NCBI GenBank assembly: GCA_014381105.1 | Contig: JACMIO010000061.1 | Coordinates: forward strand, 1-23,873 | Reading direction: 5' to 3' | Length of the DNA stretch: 23,873 nucleotides | Source of the DNA: a bacterium | GTDB lineage: Archaea; Thermoproteota; Nitrososphaeria; Nitrososphaerales; Nitrososphaeraceae | Part shown: one piece after another, positions 14,425 through 22,674 of the stretch | Layout of the letters: each line of letters opens with the position of its first letter | Numbering within the stretch: position 1 is the first letter of the stretch | Notes under the pieces: model-generated | Told to the model about the DNA's origin: nothing | Seen by the model: the letters and a program-made list of their open reading frames with translations, nothing else | Database searches by the model: none | Position numbers and translations under genes: made by a program

Positions 14425-15216
14425 CTAATCAAAGAATAAAATGGAATTCTCTTCAAGTTTATCTGCTGTATCTTTAGGGGACATGCAAAGAATATCTGAC
14501 ATGCTTCTTATTACACTCATTAATGTTGATGTTGGAAGTGTAATAATATTTTTGAAACACGAGGGATATCTTACTGGTCCGTCGGTTTCAATTAATATTT
14601 TTCCTTCATCTGTTAACTTCAATAGTACTTGCTTTTTCTTTGAATAAACTAGCGAAGGCCCGTAGGAAACATGCAACCCCATACCAAGAGATCTTTCTAG
14701 TTGTTGTAGAGAACCATCAAACCAATGAAGACATACCTTTCTCAGGTTATATGTGGATAACAGATTTAGAACATTATCAAGTGACTGCCTAGAATGTATT
14801 GAAACTGGCCTATCGTACGTTTCTGCAAGAGTTAACATCTTGTTGAAAACTTTGTCTTGCAAGGTATCGGTATTTCTATCCTTATCGTAATAAGTCGGAT
14901 CAAGTCCAATTTCACCAATCCCATCAATACTTTTGATGTTGGAAGCTACCATCTCTTCAAACAGTGAGATGTCTTCATTTGCATGTTGCGGATGTATTCC
15001 CACAAAATTATATACGATTTTATTAACATCTTTATCCCCAAAAAGTCTTAATGCCTTTGATGAAGTGGCAGAGTCTATTGTTACTGAACATGCCTTTATT
15101 CGCATTCCTTTTAAAGTTGCAAGAATTGACGGCAAAAAACTGTCATACTCAGTATCGGTGAGATGAATGTGAGAATCATATAAGATGGGATTCAATTTCG
15201 ACAAGTAATCTCGCAA
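14425..15216 (-). CDS. TatD-family metal-dependent hydrolase (putative DNase)
   Basis: A 263-residue amidohydrolase-fold protein with the TatD metal ligands: H16 and H18 (YDSHIHLT), E102 (GIGEIGLD), H141 (SIHSR), H164 (CLHWFDG) and D212 (IETDGPVRY), plus GIHPQH (73-78). TatD enzymes are 3'-5' exonucleases or deoxyribonucleases linked to DNA repair; the archaeal branch is little studied. The start is TTG at 15214-15216, but TTG codons a few residues later (before SKLNPIL or NPILYD) would remove only poorly conserved residues. It begins 16 nt after the small winged-helix gene, so the two are likely co-transcribed. Confidence 0.88.
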   Translation of the reverse strand: MRDYLSKLNPILYDSHIHLTDTEYDSFLPSILATLKGMRIKACSVTIDSATSSKALRLFGDKDVNKIVYNFVGIHPQHANEDISLFEEMVASNIKSIDGIGEIGLDPTYYDKDRNTDTLQDKVFNKMLTLAETYDRPVSIHSRQSLDNVLNLLSTYNLRKVCLHWFDGSLQQLERSLGMGLHVSYGPSLVYSKKKQVLLKLTDEGKILIETDGPVRYPSCFKNIITLPTSTLMSVIRSMSDILCMSPKDTADKLEENSILFFD

Positions 15217-15232
15217 ACAGCAATGAAAAAAT

Positions 15233-15445
15233 CTACGATGTAACCAGTTCTATTCTTCTTTTGTCCTTTGTTAACCAGCTTACTCTCACCAATCCAAAAA
15301 TTTCTAAATCAAGTAACGTTTTGTTCAAATCAGCCACCGTTATTTGTACTCCATCTTTTTCCAAATTGTTTAAGAGTTCATTGTCCGACAAGTTGCCAAC
15401 TTCCTTAATTTTTTCTAATACAATATTTCTTAGCGGATATTTCAA
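15233..15445 (-). CDS. Small winged-helix-like protein
   Basis: A 70-residue protein predicted to consist of one winged-helix unit: NIVLEKIKEVGNLSDNELLNNLEK (helices 1-2), ITVADLNKTLLDLEIFGLVRVSW (recognition helix leading into a strand) and a final DKRRIELV strand forming the wing. This is the usual compact layout of archaeal DNA-binding proteins. The start is TTG at 15443-15445; a GGTGA sequence about six bases upstream could act as a ribosome-binding site. Upstream partner of the TatD-like gene. No specific family was recognised. Confidence 0.6.
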   Translation of the reverse strand: MKYPLRNIVLEKIKEVGNLSDNELLNNLEKDGVQITVADLNKTLLDLEIFGLVRVSWLTKDKRRIELVTS

Positions 15446-15499
15446 ATGTCTTCACCAAATTCAGAATGTATGAATTTAATTATTTGATTTAATTACATA

Positions 15500-15508
15500 T
15501 TATAAATA
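15500..15508 (+). promoter_or_regulatory. TATA box of the 55-aa gene
   Basis: TTATAAATA is centred about 26 nt before 15530, five bases upstream of ATG 15535. A proper promoter in front of the frameshifted small gene supports its being a real gene. Confidence 0.45.
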
Positions 15509-15534
15509 CTCTTCTAACCTCATGGCTCCGCATT

Positions 15535-15701
15535 ATGCGTGAAAATCAATATGATATTGACAAGTGGGATTATATCGTAGTCAAGATTTCAGTAGGATTT
15601 TTTGGTTAATTGAATCGCAAGTTCTTGCAGCAATCGTAAAGAAAAGTCAAGGGAGCATTCCCGTTAACGAAAGTAGGAAGCAATTTGTTGGCGAATTCTA
15701 A
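15535..15701 (+). pseudogene. Small conserved-looking protein gene, frame broken at a T6 tract
   Basis: From ATG 15535 the frame encodes MRENQYDIDKWDYIVVKISV then GFF, and would stop at 15607-15609. One base over, from 15603, the text continues WLIESQVLAAIVKKSQGS then IPVNESRKQFVGEF to TAA 15699-15701. The switch is at six T residues (15598-15603); a seventh T would fuse both parts into a 55-residue protein with a plausible helix-rich composition. The family is unknown to me. The rest of the gap up to 15777 shows nothing else. Sequencing error, a decayed gene and slippage are all possible. Confidence 0.5.
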
Positions 15702-15777
15702 GTTCCATGGGTCTAAGTAGAGATATGAGGAACAATAATGAAAAAATAATCATTAGAGCATACCATTAGCGTTTGAT

Positions 15778-16080
15778 TTAATTGTTTAACGCCTTTAAAG
15801 TAAATACAAATCTTGATCCCTCAAATTCTGTTACCCCTTGTCTCTCCCAGTTCACTTCGTAACTATGAGTAACTTGTTTCCCTATTATCCTGATTTTTCT
15901 AGGAAGTTTAGAAAAAAGACTCTCTACTTTTTCAAGATTTTTTGTCATCAAAACTGATCTTCGCCTCTTCATTAGATATTTGACTGCAACGTTCTTGTGG
16001 AGGTGTCCTAACTCCTGAATTTTTTCAGTTCCATTATCTACAATGAATTCACGCTTTGTCAATGCGAACATTACATTCAA
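15778..16080 (-). CDS. Uncharacterised basic protein
   Basis: About 100 residues, strongly basic in the middle (AVKYLMKRRRSVLM), otherwise alternating strands and helices: REFIVDNGTEKIQEL, SLFSKLPRKIRIIGKQVTHSYEVNWERQG and FEGSRFVFTLKAL. No catalytic motif, membrane segment or known domain was seen. The first possible start is TTG 16080; ATG 16071, three codons later, gives a 97-residue protein starting MFALTKREF and is equally likely. Divergent from the ACT-like gene across a 123-nt AT-rich promoter region. Its codon use looks like that of its neighbours, so it is probably a real lineage-specific gene. Confidence 0.5.
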   Translation of the reverse strand: MNVMFALTKREFIVDNGTEKIQELGHLHKNVAVKYLMKRRRSVLMTKNLEKVESLFSKLPRKIRIIGKQVTHSYEVNWERQGVTEFEGSRFVFTLKALNN

Positions 16081-16203
16081 TTTAGTTAAAAAAAGTCATT
16101 GTCAATTCTATTAGAACAAGTTAGGCTAAATTTATTATACGTCATTTCATAGTATAAATTCTAACATTTTGTAAATTTTAGTACATATAGTAGCTTTTTA
16201 GAT

Positions 16204-16905
16204 ATGCAAGAAAGGTTTATTACTTTTATAGCGTATATAAAAGATATGTATTCTCAGGCCTTTTCTGTGCCACATGCAGTGAGACAGGTTATTGGTTCTA
16301 ATACGCTATTTTTTCAGGCTCTAAGCACAGGTATAGCAAACTATACAGCATTAGCACAAAAAATCAAACCTGAGGTAGAGAAGCTGACAAAATCTGAAGT
16401 AAATATTAATACGCTTGTAGTAGCGATAAAAAGATTCGCAGATTCTCTGGAGGATAATAATTATGAAGTTCATCCAATTCTTGATGGAGTCAGGATGACT
16501 CTAACAGGAAGCATCATAGATATTGATTTTCACGAAAGTGATGATACGTATCAAGTCCTAGATGAAATATTTGAATTAGGCGGGGGATACGATATGTTCA
16601 GGACGAACAAGCAAATTCGGCTCTTTGCCGAAGATATAGATGAAATTCGGAGCATGTTCAAATCATCTCCAAAAGGTGTTCCGGGCGAAATAAAGGATGG
16701 ACTCTCAAAAATTACAATTACCGTTCAGTCGGACAAGGAAAATACATATGAAGTTCTGTCAATTGTTCTCTCCATATTACACAACAATCGTATTCCTTTG
16801 TATAATGCCTTTTTTACGCAAAATGAAATAGTTTTGATTCTGGGTATGGATGACGCTGCCAAGGCGTACGAGGTCGTCAGAGAAAAACTATACAGCCATG
16901 ACTAG
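16204..16905 (+). CDS. ACT-like regulatory domain protein
   Basis: A 233-residue soluble protein. The N-terminal ~80 residues are helical (SVPHAVRQVIGSNTLFFQAL, then IANYTALAQKIKPEVEKL), as in winged-helix or dimerisation regions. The remainder resembles two ferredoxin-like units: LEDNNYEVHPILDGVRMTLTG to SMFKSSP, and a clearer ACT-like C-terminal unit ITITVQSDKENTYEVLSIVL, NNRIPLYNAFFTQNEIVLILG and AAKAYEVVREKL. ACT modules usually bind small ligands such as amino acids, so a sensor or regulator is plausible, but no enzyme domain is attached. ATG start with a GTAAATTTTA box (16171-16180) about 28 nt upstream. It converges on cdc48 with a 55-nt gap. Confidence 0.6.
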   Translation: MQERFITFIAYIKDMYSQAFSVPHAVRQVIGSNTLFFQALSTGIANYTALAQKIKPEVEKLTKSEVNINTLVVAIKRFADSLEDNNYEVHPILDGVRMTLTGSIIDIDFHESDDTYQVLDEIFELGGGYDMFRTNKQIRLFAEDIDEIRSMFKSSPKGVPGEIKDGLSKITITVQSDKENTYEVLSIVLSILHNNRIPLYNAFFTQNEIVLILGMDDAAKAYEVVREKLYSHD

Positions 16906-16960
16906 TAGTATCTTTTATCTCTAGTAAAATTCTAAAAAAATGAAAAAATAGTAACTGGTA

Positions 16961-19129
16961 CTATCTGTAGTATTGAACGGAGACTTTTTCTCCTGGTTTG
17001 CCTTCTCTTTGGGCTTTAATCTTTTTTACACCCTCTTCAATATGTCTCATCATTACATGAGCTTCTGATGCGTGTCTTGCTGCTTCCTCAGGTGTAGGAT
17101 ACTTTGCAAGGTATTCATGTAATACCAAGGAAACAGCAGTATTAATAACAGAACTAGTGTCAGCGCCACTGAATCCATCTGTTATTTCAGCTATTCTCGT
17201 CAGGTCAACATCTGAACCAAGTGGTTTGTCCTTACTATGTAATTCCAATATTTTTTGCCTTGCGGATTTATCCGGTAACGGAACTAACAAGATTTTATCA
17301 AATCTTCCTGGTCTCAGCAAGGCTGTATCAATAATATCTGCTCTATTGGTTGCAGCTAATACTACCACGCCTGAAAGCGATTGGATACCATCCAGTTCCG
17401 TAAGTAATTGTGAAACTACTCTTTCTGTAACCATGCTGTCTCCACCCATTCCTCTAACTGGAGCTATTGAATCTATTTCATCAAAGAATACAACACATGG
17501 AGCTGCCTGTCTTGCTCTTCTAAAGATCTCTCTAATACCTCTTTCAGATTCCCCAACCCACTTACTAAGCAATTCTGGTCCTCTTACGCTGATAAAGTTG
17601 GCTTCGGACTCGGTTGCGACAGCTTTTGCCAGGAGTGTTTTACCAGTTCCGGATAAGCCATGCAATAACAAGCCCTTTGGCATAGAATGTCCAAGCTTTG
17701 TATAAAGATCTGGGAATCTTAATGGCCATTCTACAGCTTCCTGCAATTCACGCTTAATATCTTCTAATCCACCTATGGAAGACCATGGCACATCCGGTGA
17801 TTCCAGGTAAACCTCTCTCATTGCGGAAGGAGTAACCTCTTTTACTGCATTGTCAAAATCTGATTTAGTAACTATAAGTTTATTCAAAACTTCAGGTGAT
17901 AATTTCTCATCTTCCAAGTTTAACTCAGGAAGCAATCTTCTAAGGCATTTCATGGCTGCTTCCTTACAGAGATATTCCAAATCAGCACCAACGAAGCCAT
18001 GCGTTACTGCAGCTATTCTATCCTGTTCTACATCAGTATCTAGAGGCATATTTCTTGTGTGAATTTGCAGTATTTCCAATCTTCCGCGTTTATCTGGTAC
18101 TTTTATCTCAATTTCTCTGTCAAATCTTCCTGGTCTTCTCAGGGCTGGATCTATTGCATTCGGACGGTTTGTCGCTGCAATGACAATAACCTTACCTCTT
18201 GCTTCAAGTCCATCCATTAGTGATAATAATTGAGAGACAACTCTCCTTTCAACCTCACCAGTAACTTCTTCTCTTTTTGGAGCGATTGAATCTATTTCGT
18301 CAATAAATATGATAGAAGGTGCCTTTTCTTTGGCTTCCTTGAAAATTTCTCTTAATCGTGCCTCAGACTCTCCATAAAATTTACTCATAATCTCAGGGCC
18401 AGAGATACTAATAAAATGAGCATTACTCTCGTTAGCAACTGCTTTAGCAAGAAGGGTTTTACCGGTTCCTGGAGGTCCATATAGTAACACACCTTTTGGT
18501 GCCTCGATACCTAATTTCTCAAAGATTTCAGGATGCCTCAATGGCAGCTCTATCATTTCTCTGACTTTTTGGATCTCTTCCTTTAGACCGCCAATATCTT
18601 CGTAACTAACTTGAGGAACACCTCTAAGCGTTTCACCTTTCTCTGCAATATGGAATATGGTTTTCTGAGTTACCAATACTGCATCTGATGGCGGAGTTAC
18701 GCCTATTACTTGAAAAGTAAGTCTACCGCCAAAATAAGGAACCATGACATTGTCTCCTTTGATTAATGGTACGCTTTCCAATGCATCGGCAAGGTAACGT
18801 TCGTCAATTGGTGGAATTGCTTCTAGCGGAGCAACAATTACCTTTTCTGCAGGAACAGCTTTAATTTTTTTTACAATGACTGTGTCTCCAATGGCAACAC
18901 CAGCATTATTTCGCACAAGCCCATCTACTCTTACGATTCCTTTACCTTCATCAGATGGATAGAGTGGTAGACATTTTGCGACTGTTCTTCTTTTTCCTCG
19001 GATTTCTATAACGTCGCCTGTAGATGCAGTCAAAGAGTCCATTGAATCATAATCGATTCTAGCCACTCCACGACCTACGTCTCGAGTATACGCTTCGAGA
19101 ACCTTCAGCGAGAGAGTGTTTTGACTCAC
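16961..19129 (-). CDS. cdc48: CDC48/VAT-type AAA+ ATPase
   Basis: Hexameric unfoldase that feeds proteins to the proteasome and remodels complexes. 722 residues: the N-domain (about 1-175) with a double-psi barrel (VGRGVARIDYDSM, LTASTGDVIEIRG); D1 with Walker A GPPGTGKT (218-225), Walker B IIFIDEID (273-280) and ATNRPNAID; D2 with Walker A GLSGTGKT (491-498), Walker B VVFFDEID (546-553) and ATNRADIID; arginine-finger contexts RRPGRFD and LRPGRFD are present in both. The D2 Walker A has L-S where P-P is usual. The C-terminus is SVQYYR, resembling the HbYX proteasome-docking tail. GTG start at 19127-19129, with TATAAAGATA on the coding strand 27 nt upstream. Confidence 0.95.
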   Translation of the reverse strand: MSQNTLSLKVLEAYTRDVGRGVARIDYDSMDSLTASTGDVIEIRGKRRTVAKCLPLYPSDEGKGIVRVDGLVRNNAGVAIGDTVIVKKIKAVPAEKVIVAPLEAIPPIDERYLADALESVPLIKGDNVMVPYFGGRLTFQVIGVTPPSDAVLVTQKTIFHIAEKGETLRGVPQVSYEDIGGLKEEIQKVREMIELPLRHPEIFEKLGIEAPKGVLLYGPPGTGKTLLAKAVANESNAHFISISGPEIMSKFYGESEARLREIFKEAKEKAPSIIFIDEIDSIAPKREEVTGEVERRVVSQLLSLMDGLEARGKVIVIAATNRPNAIDPALRRPGRFDREIEIKVPDKRGRLEILQIHTRNMPLDTDVEQDRIAAVTHGFVGADLEYLCKEAAMKCLRRLLPELNLEDEKLSPEVLNKLIVTKSDFDNAVKEVTPSAMREVYLESPDVPWSSIGGLEDIKRELQEAVEWPLRFPDLYTKLGHSMPKGLLLHGLSGTGKTLLAKAVATESEANFISVRGPELLSKWVGESERGIREIFRRARQAAPCVVFFDEIDSIAPVRGMGGDSMVTERVVSQLLTELDGIQSLSGVVVLAATNRADIIDTALLRPGRFDKILLVPLPDKSARQKILELHSKDKPLGSDVDLTRIAEITDGFSGADTSSVINTAVSLVLHEYLAKYPTPEEAARHASEAHVMMRHIEEGVKKIKAQREGKPGEKVSVQYYR

Positions 19130-19150
19130 GATATCAAGTACTATCGTGCC

Positions 19151-19160
19151 TATCTTTATA
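19151..19160 (-). promoter_or_regulatory. TATA box of cdc48
   Basis: TATAAAGATA on the coding strand is centred 27 nt before the GTG start at 19129, so the message is probably leaderless. This spacing supports the GTG as the true start. Confidence 0.55.
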
Positions 19161-19378
19161 CCTTTGTCGAGGATTACTCTTCAAAAATCTTCTCTAGTAA
19201 AACATCAGAAAAGATAATGTATCCTAGTACTACGTTAAACCGAAAATTATTTCACTTCACGATCCTCAGAGTACAAAAAATGAATTGAAAACAGGTTCAT
19301 CTTTAATTTGCCCATCTCAATCTATCACATACCAAAAGATTCAAATCTTGATGATATTTCTAATTTGATTGGACTGTT

Positions 19379-20110
19379 TTGGGTAAAAGACCATTAGTAC
19401 GTAGAAGGGGAAGAGGAGGCAAACAGTTTCAGGCCATAAAAACAGGAAAAATTGTGCCTGCTAAATATCCGAATTTACAATCATCCGAACAAAAAGTTGG
19501 TTCCATAGTTGACATTGTTCATGAACGAGGGAGAAACGCACCATTAGCCAAAATTGAATTCGATAAGGAAATTAGCTATATGCCGGCCCCTGATGGTTTG
19601 GAAGTAGGAGGAAAAATTCAAATTGGAAACAACGTTGAATTCAAACCAAACAATATTTTACCACTAGAATCCATTCCTGACGGTACCCTTATTTGTAATC
19701 TGGAAAAGAACATTGGTGATGGAGGAAAACTTGTCAAATCTGCTGGAGCGTCAGCTATTGTTTTTTCTCATACTTCCCAAGGTGTGTCTATAAAGTTACC
19801 CTCAGGGAAATTTAAAACATTAAACCCGAGATGCAAGGCAATGATTGGAGTTATTTCTGGCGCAGGAAGAAAAGAAAAGCCATTCCTAAAAGCTGGAAAC
19901 AAGCAAAAATACATGACTGCCCATGGCAAATTATATCCAAAGGTAAGAGGTATAGCACAAGCTGCTGTTTACCACCCACACGGCGGTGGAAGGCATCAAC
20001 ATGTAGGTCGTCAATCATCAGTGGGTAGAACAACTCCCCCAGGTAGGAAAGTAGGTAATATCGCACCACGAAAAACTGGTAGAGCCAGAGTAAAACAAAA
20101 GAAGGAATAA
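19379..20110 (+). CDS. rpl2: Large ribosomal subunit protein uL2
   Basis: Core 23S rRNA-binding protein needed for subunit association and peptidyl-transferase activity. The 243-residue archaeal form starts MGKRPLVRRRGRGGKQFQA. It contains the central KLPSGKFKTLNPRCKAMIG segment and the conserved loop HPHGGGRHQHVGR (199-211), whose histidines face the peptidyl-transferase centre. The C-terminus is strongly basic (GRKVGNIAPRKTGRARVKQK). The start is TTG at 19379; no in-frame ATG precedes it. It stands alone rather than in the classical S10/spc ribosomal cluster, with cdc48 diverging 249 nt upstream and nth 64 nt downstream. The upstream gap shows no other feature. Confidence 0.96.
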   Translation: MGKRPLVRRRGRGGKQFQAIKTGKIVPAKYPNLQSSEQKVGSIVDIVHERGRNAPLAKIEFDKEISYMPAPDGLEVGGKIQIGNNVEFKPNNILPLESIPDGTLICNLEKNIGDGGKLVKSAGASAIVFSHTSQGVSIKLPSGKFKTLNPRCKAMIGVISGAGRKEKPFLKAGNKQKYMTAHGKLYPKVRGIAQAAVYHPHGGGRHQHVGRQSSVGRTTPPGRKVGNIAPRKTGRARVKQKKE

Positions 20111-20174
20111 TCATTTCATTCCAAAAACTTTTTTGTAACGTTATTCATATTCTTAATACTATTTAGTTAGGAAC

Positions 20175-20834
20175 ATGACTTTAAAATTCGGAAAGATAAT
20201 TTCGTTAATGCAAAGTACTCTACGCAATAACAATCTCGTCAGAGCCACTGCATTGAAAAACTTGCAGACTCAGGAAGATGGGGACCCCTATAAAATATTG
20301 ATAGGAACTATATTGTCGGCTCGTACCAGAGATGAAACTACGACAAATGTGATTAATATGCTCTTTTCCAAATTCAAGAATCCCGAGGAATTATCGAGAG
20401 CAAATTTAAAGGAAATAAAGGAATTGATTCAGAAAATAGGCTTCTATAATGTAAAGGCAGCTAGAATAAAGGAGGTATCGAAAATACTAGTAGAGAAATA
20501 CAATAGCAAAGTCCCACCCAATCTAGAAGATCTCCTTTCATTCCCAGGTGTAGGAAGAAAAACTGCAAATTGTGTACTGGTATACGGCTTTAGAAAACCA
20601 GCGATTCCAGTGGATGTTCATGTCCATAGAATTTCCAATAGAATTGGGATTGTTAATACCAAAAAACCGGAAGAGACTGAAATTGTCCTTCAAAAATCAA
20701 TAGATAGAAGGCATTGGATTGCAGTGAATGAAACCTTTGTTGTTTTTGGTCAAAACATTTGTTTGCCAATTAAGCCAAAATGTAATGTCTGTCGCTTAAC
20801 TAAACTATGCAAATACTACGAAAATAATAACTAA
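20175..20834 (+). CDS. nth: Endonuclease III (HhH-GPD DNA glycosylase/AP lyase)
   Basis: Removes oxidised pyrimidines and cleaves the abasic site in base-excision repair. The 219-residue protein has the helix-hairpin-helix LLSFPGVGRKTANCVLVYG, in which K129 is the catalytic lysine, and D147 in IPVDVHVHR is the catalytic aspartate. The C-terminal [4Fe-4S] cluster is complete: C196-x6-C203-x2-C206-x5-C212. ATG start at 20175. Same direction as rpl2, 64 nt downstream. The stop codon overlaps the 3' end of the convergent membrane-protein gene by 4 nt. Confidence 0.96.
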   Translation: MTLKFGKIISLMQSTLRNNNLVRATALKNLQTQEDGDPYKILIGTILSARTRDETTTNVINMLFSKFKNPEELSRANLKEIKELIQKIGFYNVKAARIKEVSKILVEKYNSKVPPNLEDLLSFPGVGRKTANCVLVYGFRKPAIPVDVHVHRISNRIGIVNTKKPEETEIVLQKSIDRRHWIAVNETFVVFGQNICLPIKPKCNVCRLTKLCKYYENNN

Positions 20835-21526
20835 TCCCGTTTTTTTCTGATAAGTAAAACAAGTATTATTAATCCAATAGCTATGATGGTTATTAATGGT
20901 ACGAAATATAATGGAGATTCCGCAGGATTACCAAATATGATATCGAATGAAATAGTGCCAGCGTTTGAATTGTCTGGACTGGTTAATTCATCTTTACCAT
21001 ATATTGATACCGATCCAACAACAAAATCATCTACTGATAGCTTGTCAATTATTATTCTTTTGCCATTTGTTATGGTTAGACCCTGGTTGTTTGCATGTGC
21101 TACAAAAACGGGTTGATCCCTAGACCAACCGTCCTGATCACGCTCGTATACTCTGATATAACCCGATTCGTTTGTATTGATAGCTGCCCAGAACTTTCCA
21201 GTATTTTCGCTAAACATAGCAAGTTCTATGAATTTCTCGCTCGGCGCAGGCTCTTGGATCTTTATTACACTTTTTGCATCGGCGCTATCTAGATAGGACA
21301 GGTTGTTTTGAATCGTAAATTGCCAGTTTGTTGGTATAGATTGTGAAAATTGATAGACCACAGGTTGTCTTCGAAAAGTATTGGATGCATTGTAATCAAC
21401 GTCAAATCTTTCTGAATTTTTTGTTTTGATTACATCGTGAACAATACTCTGCGCATTGATTGTAAACGTGGGATATACTATCAAGAATACCGCGAAAATT
21501 AATCCAACTTTCAGTGTTCCAATCAA
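20831..21526 (-). CDS. Membrane-anchored extracytoplasmic protein, unknown function
   Basis: 231 residues with an N-terminal signal peptide (hydrophobic LIFAVFLIVYPTFTINAQS at about 9-26), an extracellular region of about 175 residues rich in Asn, Ser and beta-strands, and a C-terminal transmembrane helix (LYFVPLITIIAIGLIILVLL) followed by the stop-transfer RKKRD. So the bulk faces outside, anchored in the membrane. No domain was recognised. The TTG start (21524-21526) lies 2 nt after the sat stop codon, implying co-transcription with the sulfate-assimilation genes. Whether it has anything to do with sulfur is unknown; the position is suggestive only. Confidence 0.65.
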   Translation of the reverse strand: MIGTLKVGLIFAVFLIVYPTFTINAQSIVHDVIKTKNSERFDVDYNASNTFRRQPVVYQFSQSIPTNWQFTIQNNLSYLDSADAKSVIKIQEPAPSEKFIELAMFSENTGKFWAAINTNESGYIRVYERDQDGWSRDQPVFVAHANNQGLTITNGKRIIIDKLSVDDFVVGSVSIYGKDELTSPDNSNAGTISFDIIFGNPAESPLYFVPLITIIAIGLIILVLLIRKKRD

Positions 21527-21528
21527 GG

Positions 21529-22668
21529 CTAATCAACTACAAATGGTTTTTCTGATCTAAGAATTAAATCAGAAATTTCTGGACGCATTAAATGCTTTTC
21601 TGGTACTTTACCTGAATTTACCATTTTTCGAATCATAGTTCCACTCAGCTCCTCTTTTGATTCTGCACCATGTGGACAAGTTTTTTCGTTGGCATACGAC
21701 ATACATGTTTTGCAAAAATAAAATGATGGAAAGACAACTGGCTCAATTTCCAGATCAGGATATTCGTTGAATATTTCTTGAGCTGCAAATGGTGGATAAT
21801 AGTCGCCCACACCAGCATGATCCCTGCCTACTATGAAATGTGTGCACCCAAAATTCTTCCGCATGATAGCGTGGTGAATAGCTTCGCGTGGACCTGCATA
21901 CCTCATCAATGTATGGATTGTTGAAAACAATACCCTATTTTTGGGAAAATAATTCATGATTAATGACTCATATGCGTCTATTATCAAACTATCAGTAAAA
22001 TCGCCTATCTTTTTTTTGCCAATTAACGGATTGACAAACAAACCATCGTACATGTTCAAAGCGGCCTTTTGTAACATTTCATGGGCAACGTGCGGCACAT
22101 TCCTTGTTTGAAAACCTACCACAGTCTTCCAACCTCTCTTGACAATCTCTGCACGAGTTTCTGTTGGATGCATCCTAAACTTTTGGATCTTATCATGTTC
22201 CTTCATTTGAAAAACTTCCATTTTTCCGCCCACTAGGAATTCGTGCATTTTAGAGAGTCTGTTTACACCAGGATGGTTAAAATCGTTGGTACCGTATACT
22301 GCGGTTGCAATATCGTCCTTGTTGTAAGCATAGATTTCGTCAACGTGAAGTATAGCAAATTCTTGGCCATCTGAACGAAGAACAATATCTCCTAGATCCT
22401 TCATATGCCCCGCGACTTCTTTTTTCACGTCAACAATGATAGGAATGGTCCAGGGAATACCGTTACTCAATCGTCCTTCTTTAAGTACATTCAGAAAATC
22501 TTCTTGAGTCAGGAAGCCTTCAAGGGGACTAAAAACCCCCGTAGATATATTTTCAGCATCTGTTCTAATATCTGGAGATACCTCGAATGTTTTCAAATCA
22601 TCATGATTTCTTTTAGCTTGTTTATTGATTAATTTACCACCGTGTGGTAAAATTAGATTAGTTGACAA
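21529..22668 (-). CDS. sat: Sulfate adenylyltransferase (ATP sulfurylase)
   Basis: Activates sulfate with ATP to adenosine 5'-phosphosulfate (APS), the first step of sulfate assimilation. The 379-residue single-domain archaeal/bacterial form has the active-site signatures QTRNVPHVAHE (187-197) and GRDHAG (281-286), and TLMRYAGPREAIHHA in between. Near the C-terminus C319, C322, C331 and H333 (CKTCMSYANEKTCPH) form a likely zinc site, as in related prokaryotic enzymes. There is no fused APS kinase domain. The start is TTG at 22666-22668, 6 nt after the cysH stop, so cysH and sat form one operon making and then reducing APS. Confidence 0.95.
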   Translation of the reverse strand: MSTNLILPHGGKLINKQAKRNHDDLKTFEVSPDIRTDAENISTGVFSPLEGFLTQEDFLNVLKEGRLSNGIPWTIPIIVDVKKEVAGHMKDLGDIVLRSDGQEFAILHVDEIYAYNKDDIATAVYGTNDFNHPGVNRLSKMHEFLVGGKMEVFQMKEHDKIQKFRMHPTETRAEIVKRGWKTVVGFQTRNVPHVAHEMLQKAALNMYDGLFVNPLIGKKKIGDFTDSLIIDAYESLIMNYFPKNRVLFSTIHTLMRYAGPREAIHHAIMRKNFGCTHFIVGRDHAGVGDYYPPFAAQEIFNEYPDLEIEPVVFPSFYFCKTCMSYANEKTCPHGAESKEELSGTMIRKMVNSGKVPEKHLMRPEISDLILRSEKPFVVD

Positions 22669-22674
22669 TAGTAT

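Noticed and set aside
15706..15768. A 20-codon open frame (MGLSRDMRNNN) after the small gene
   Set aside because: Too short, and no promoter or conserved feature supports it.
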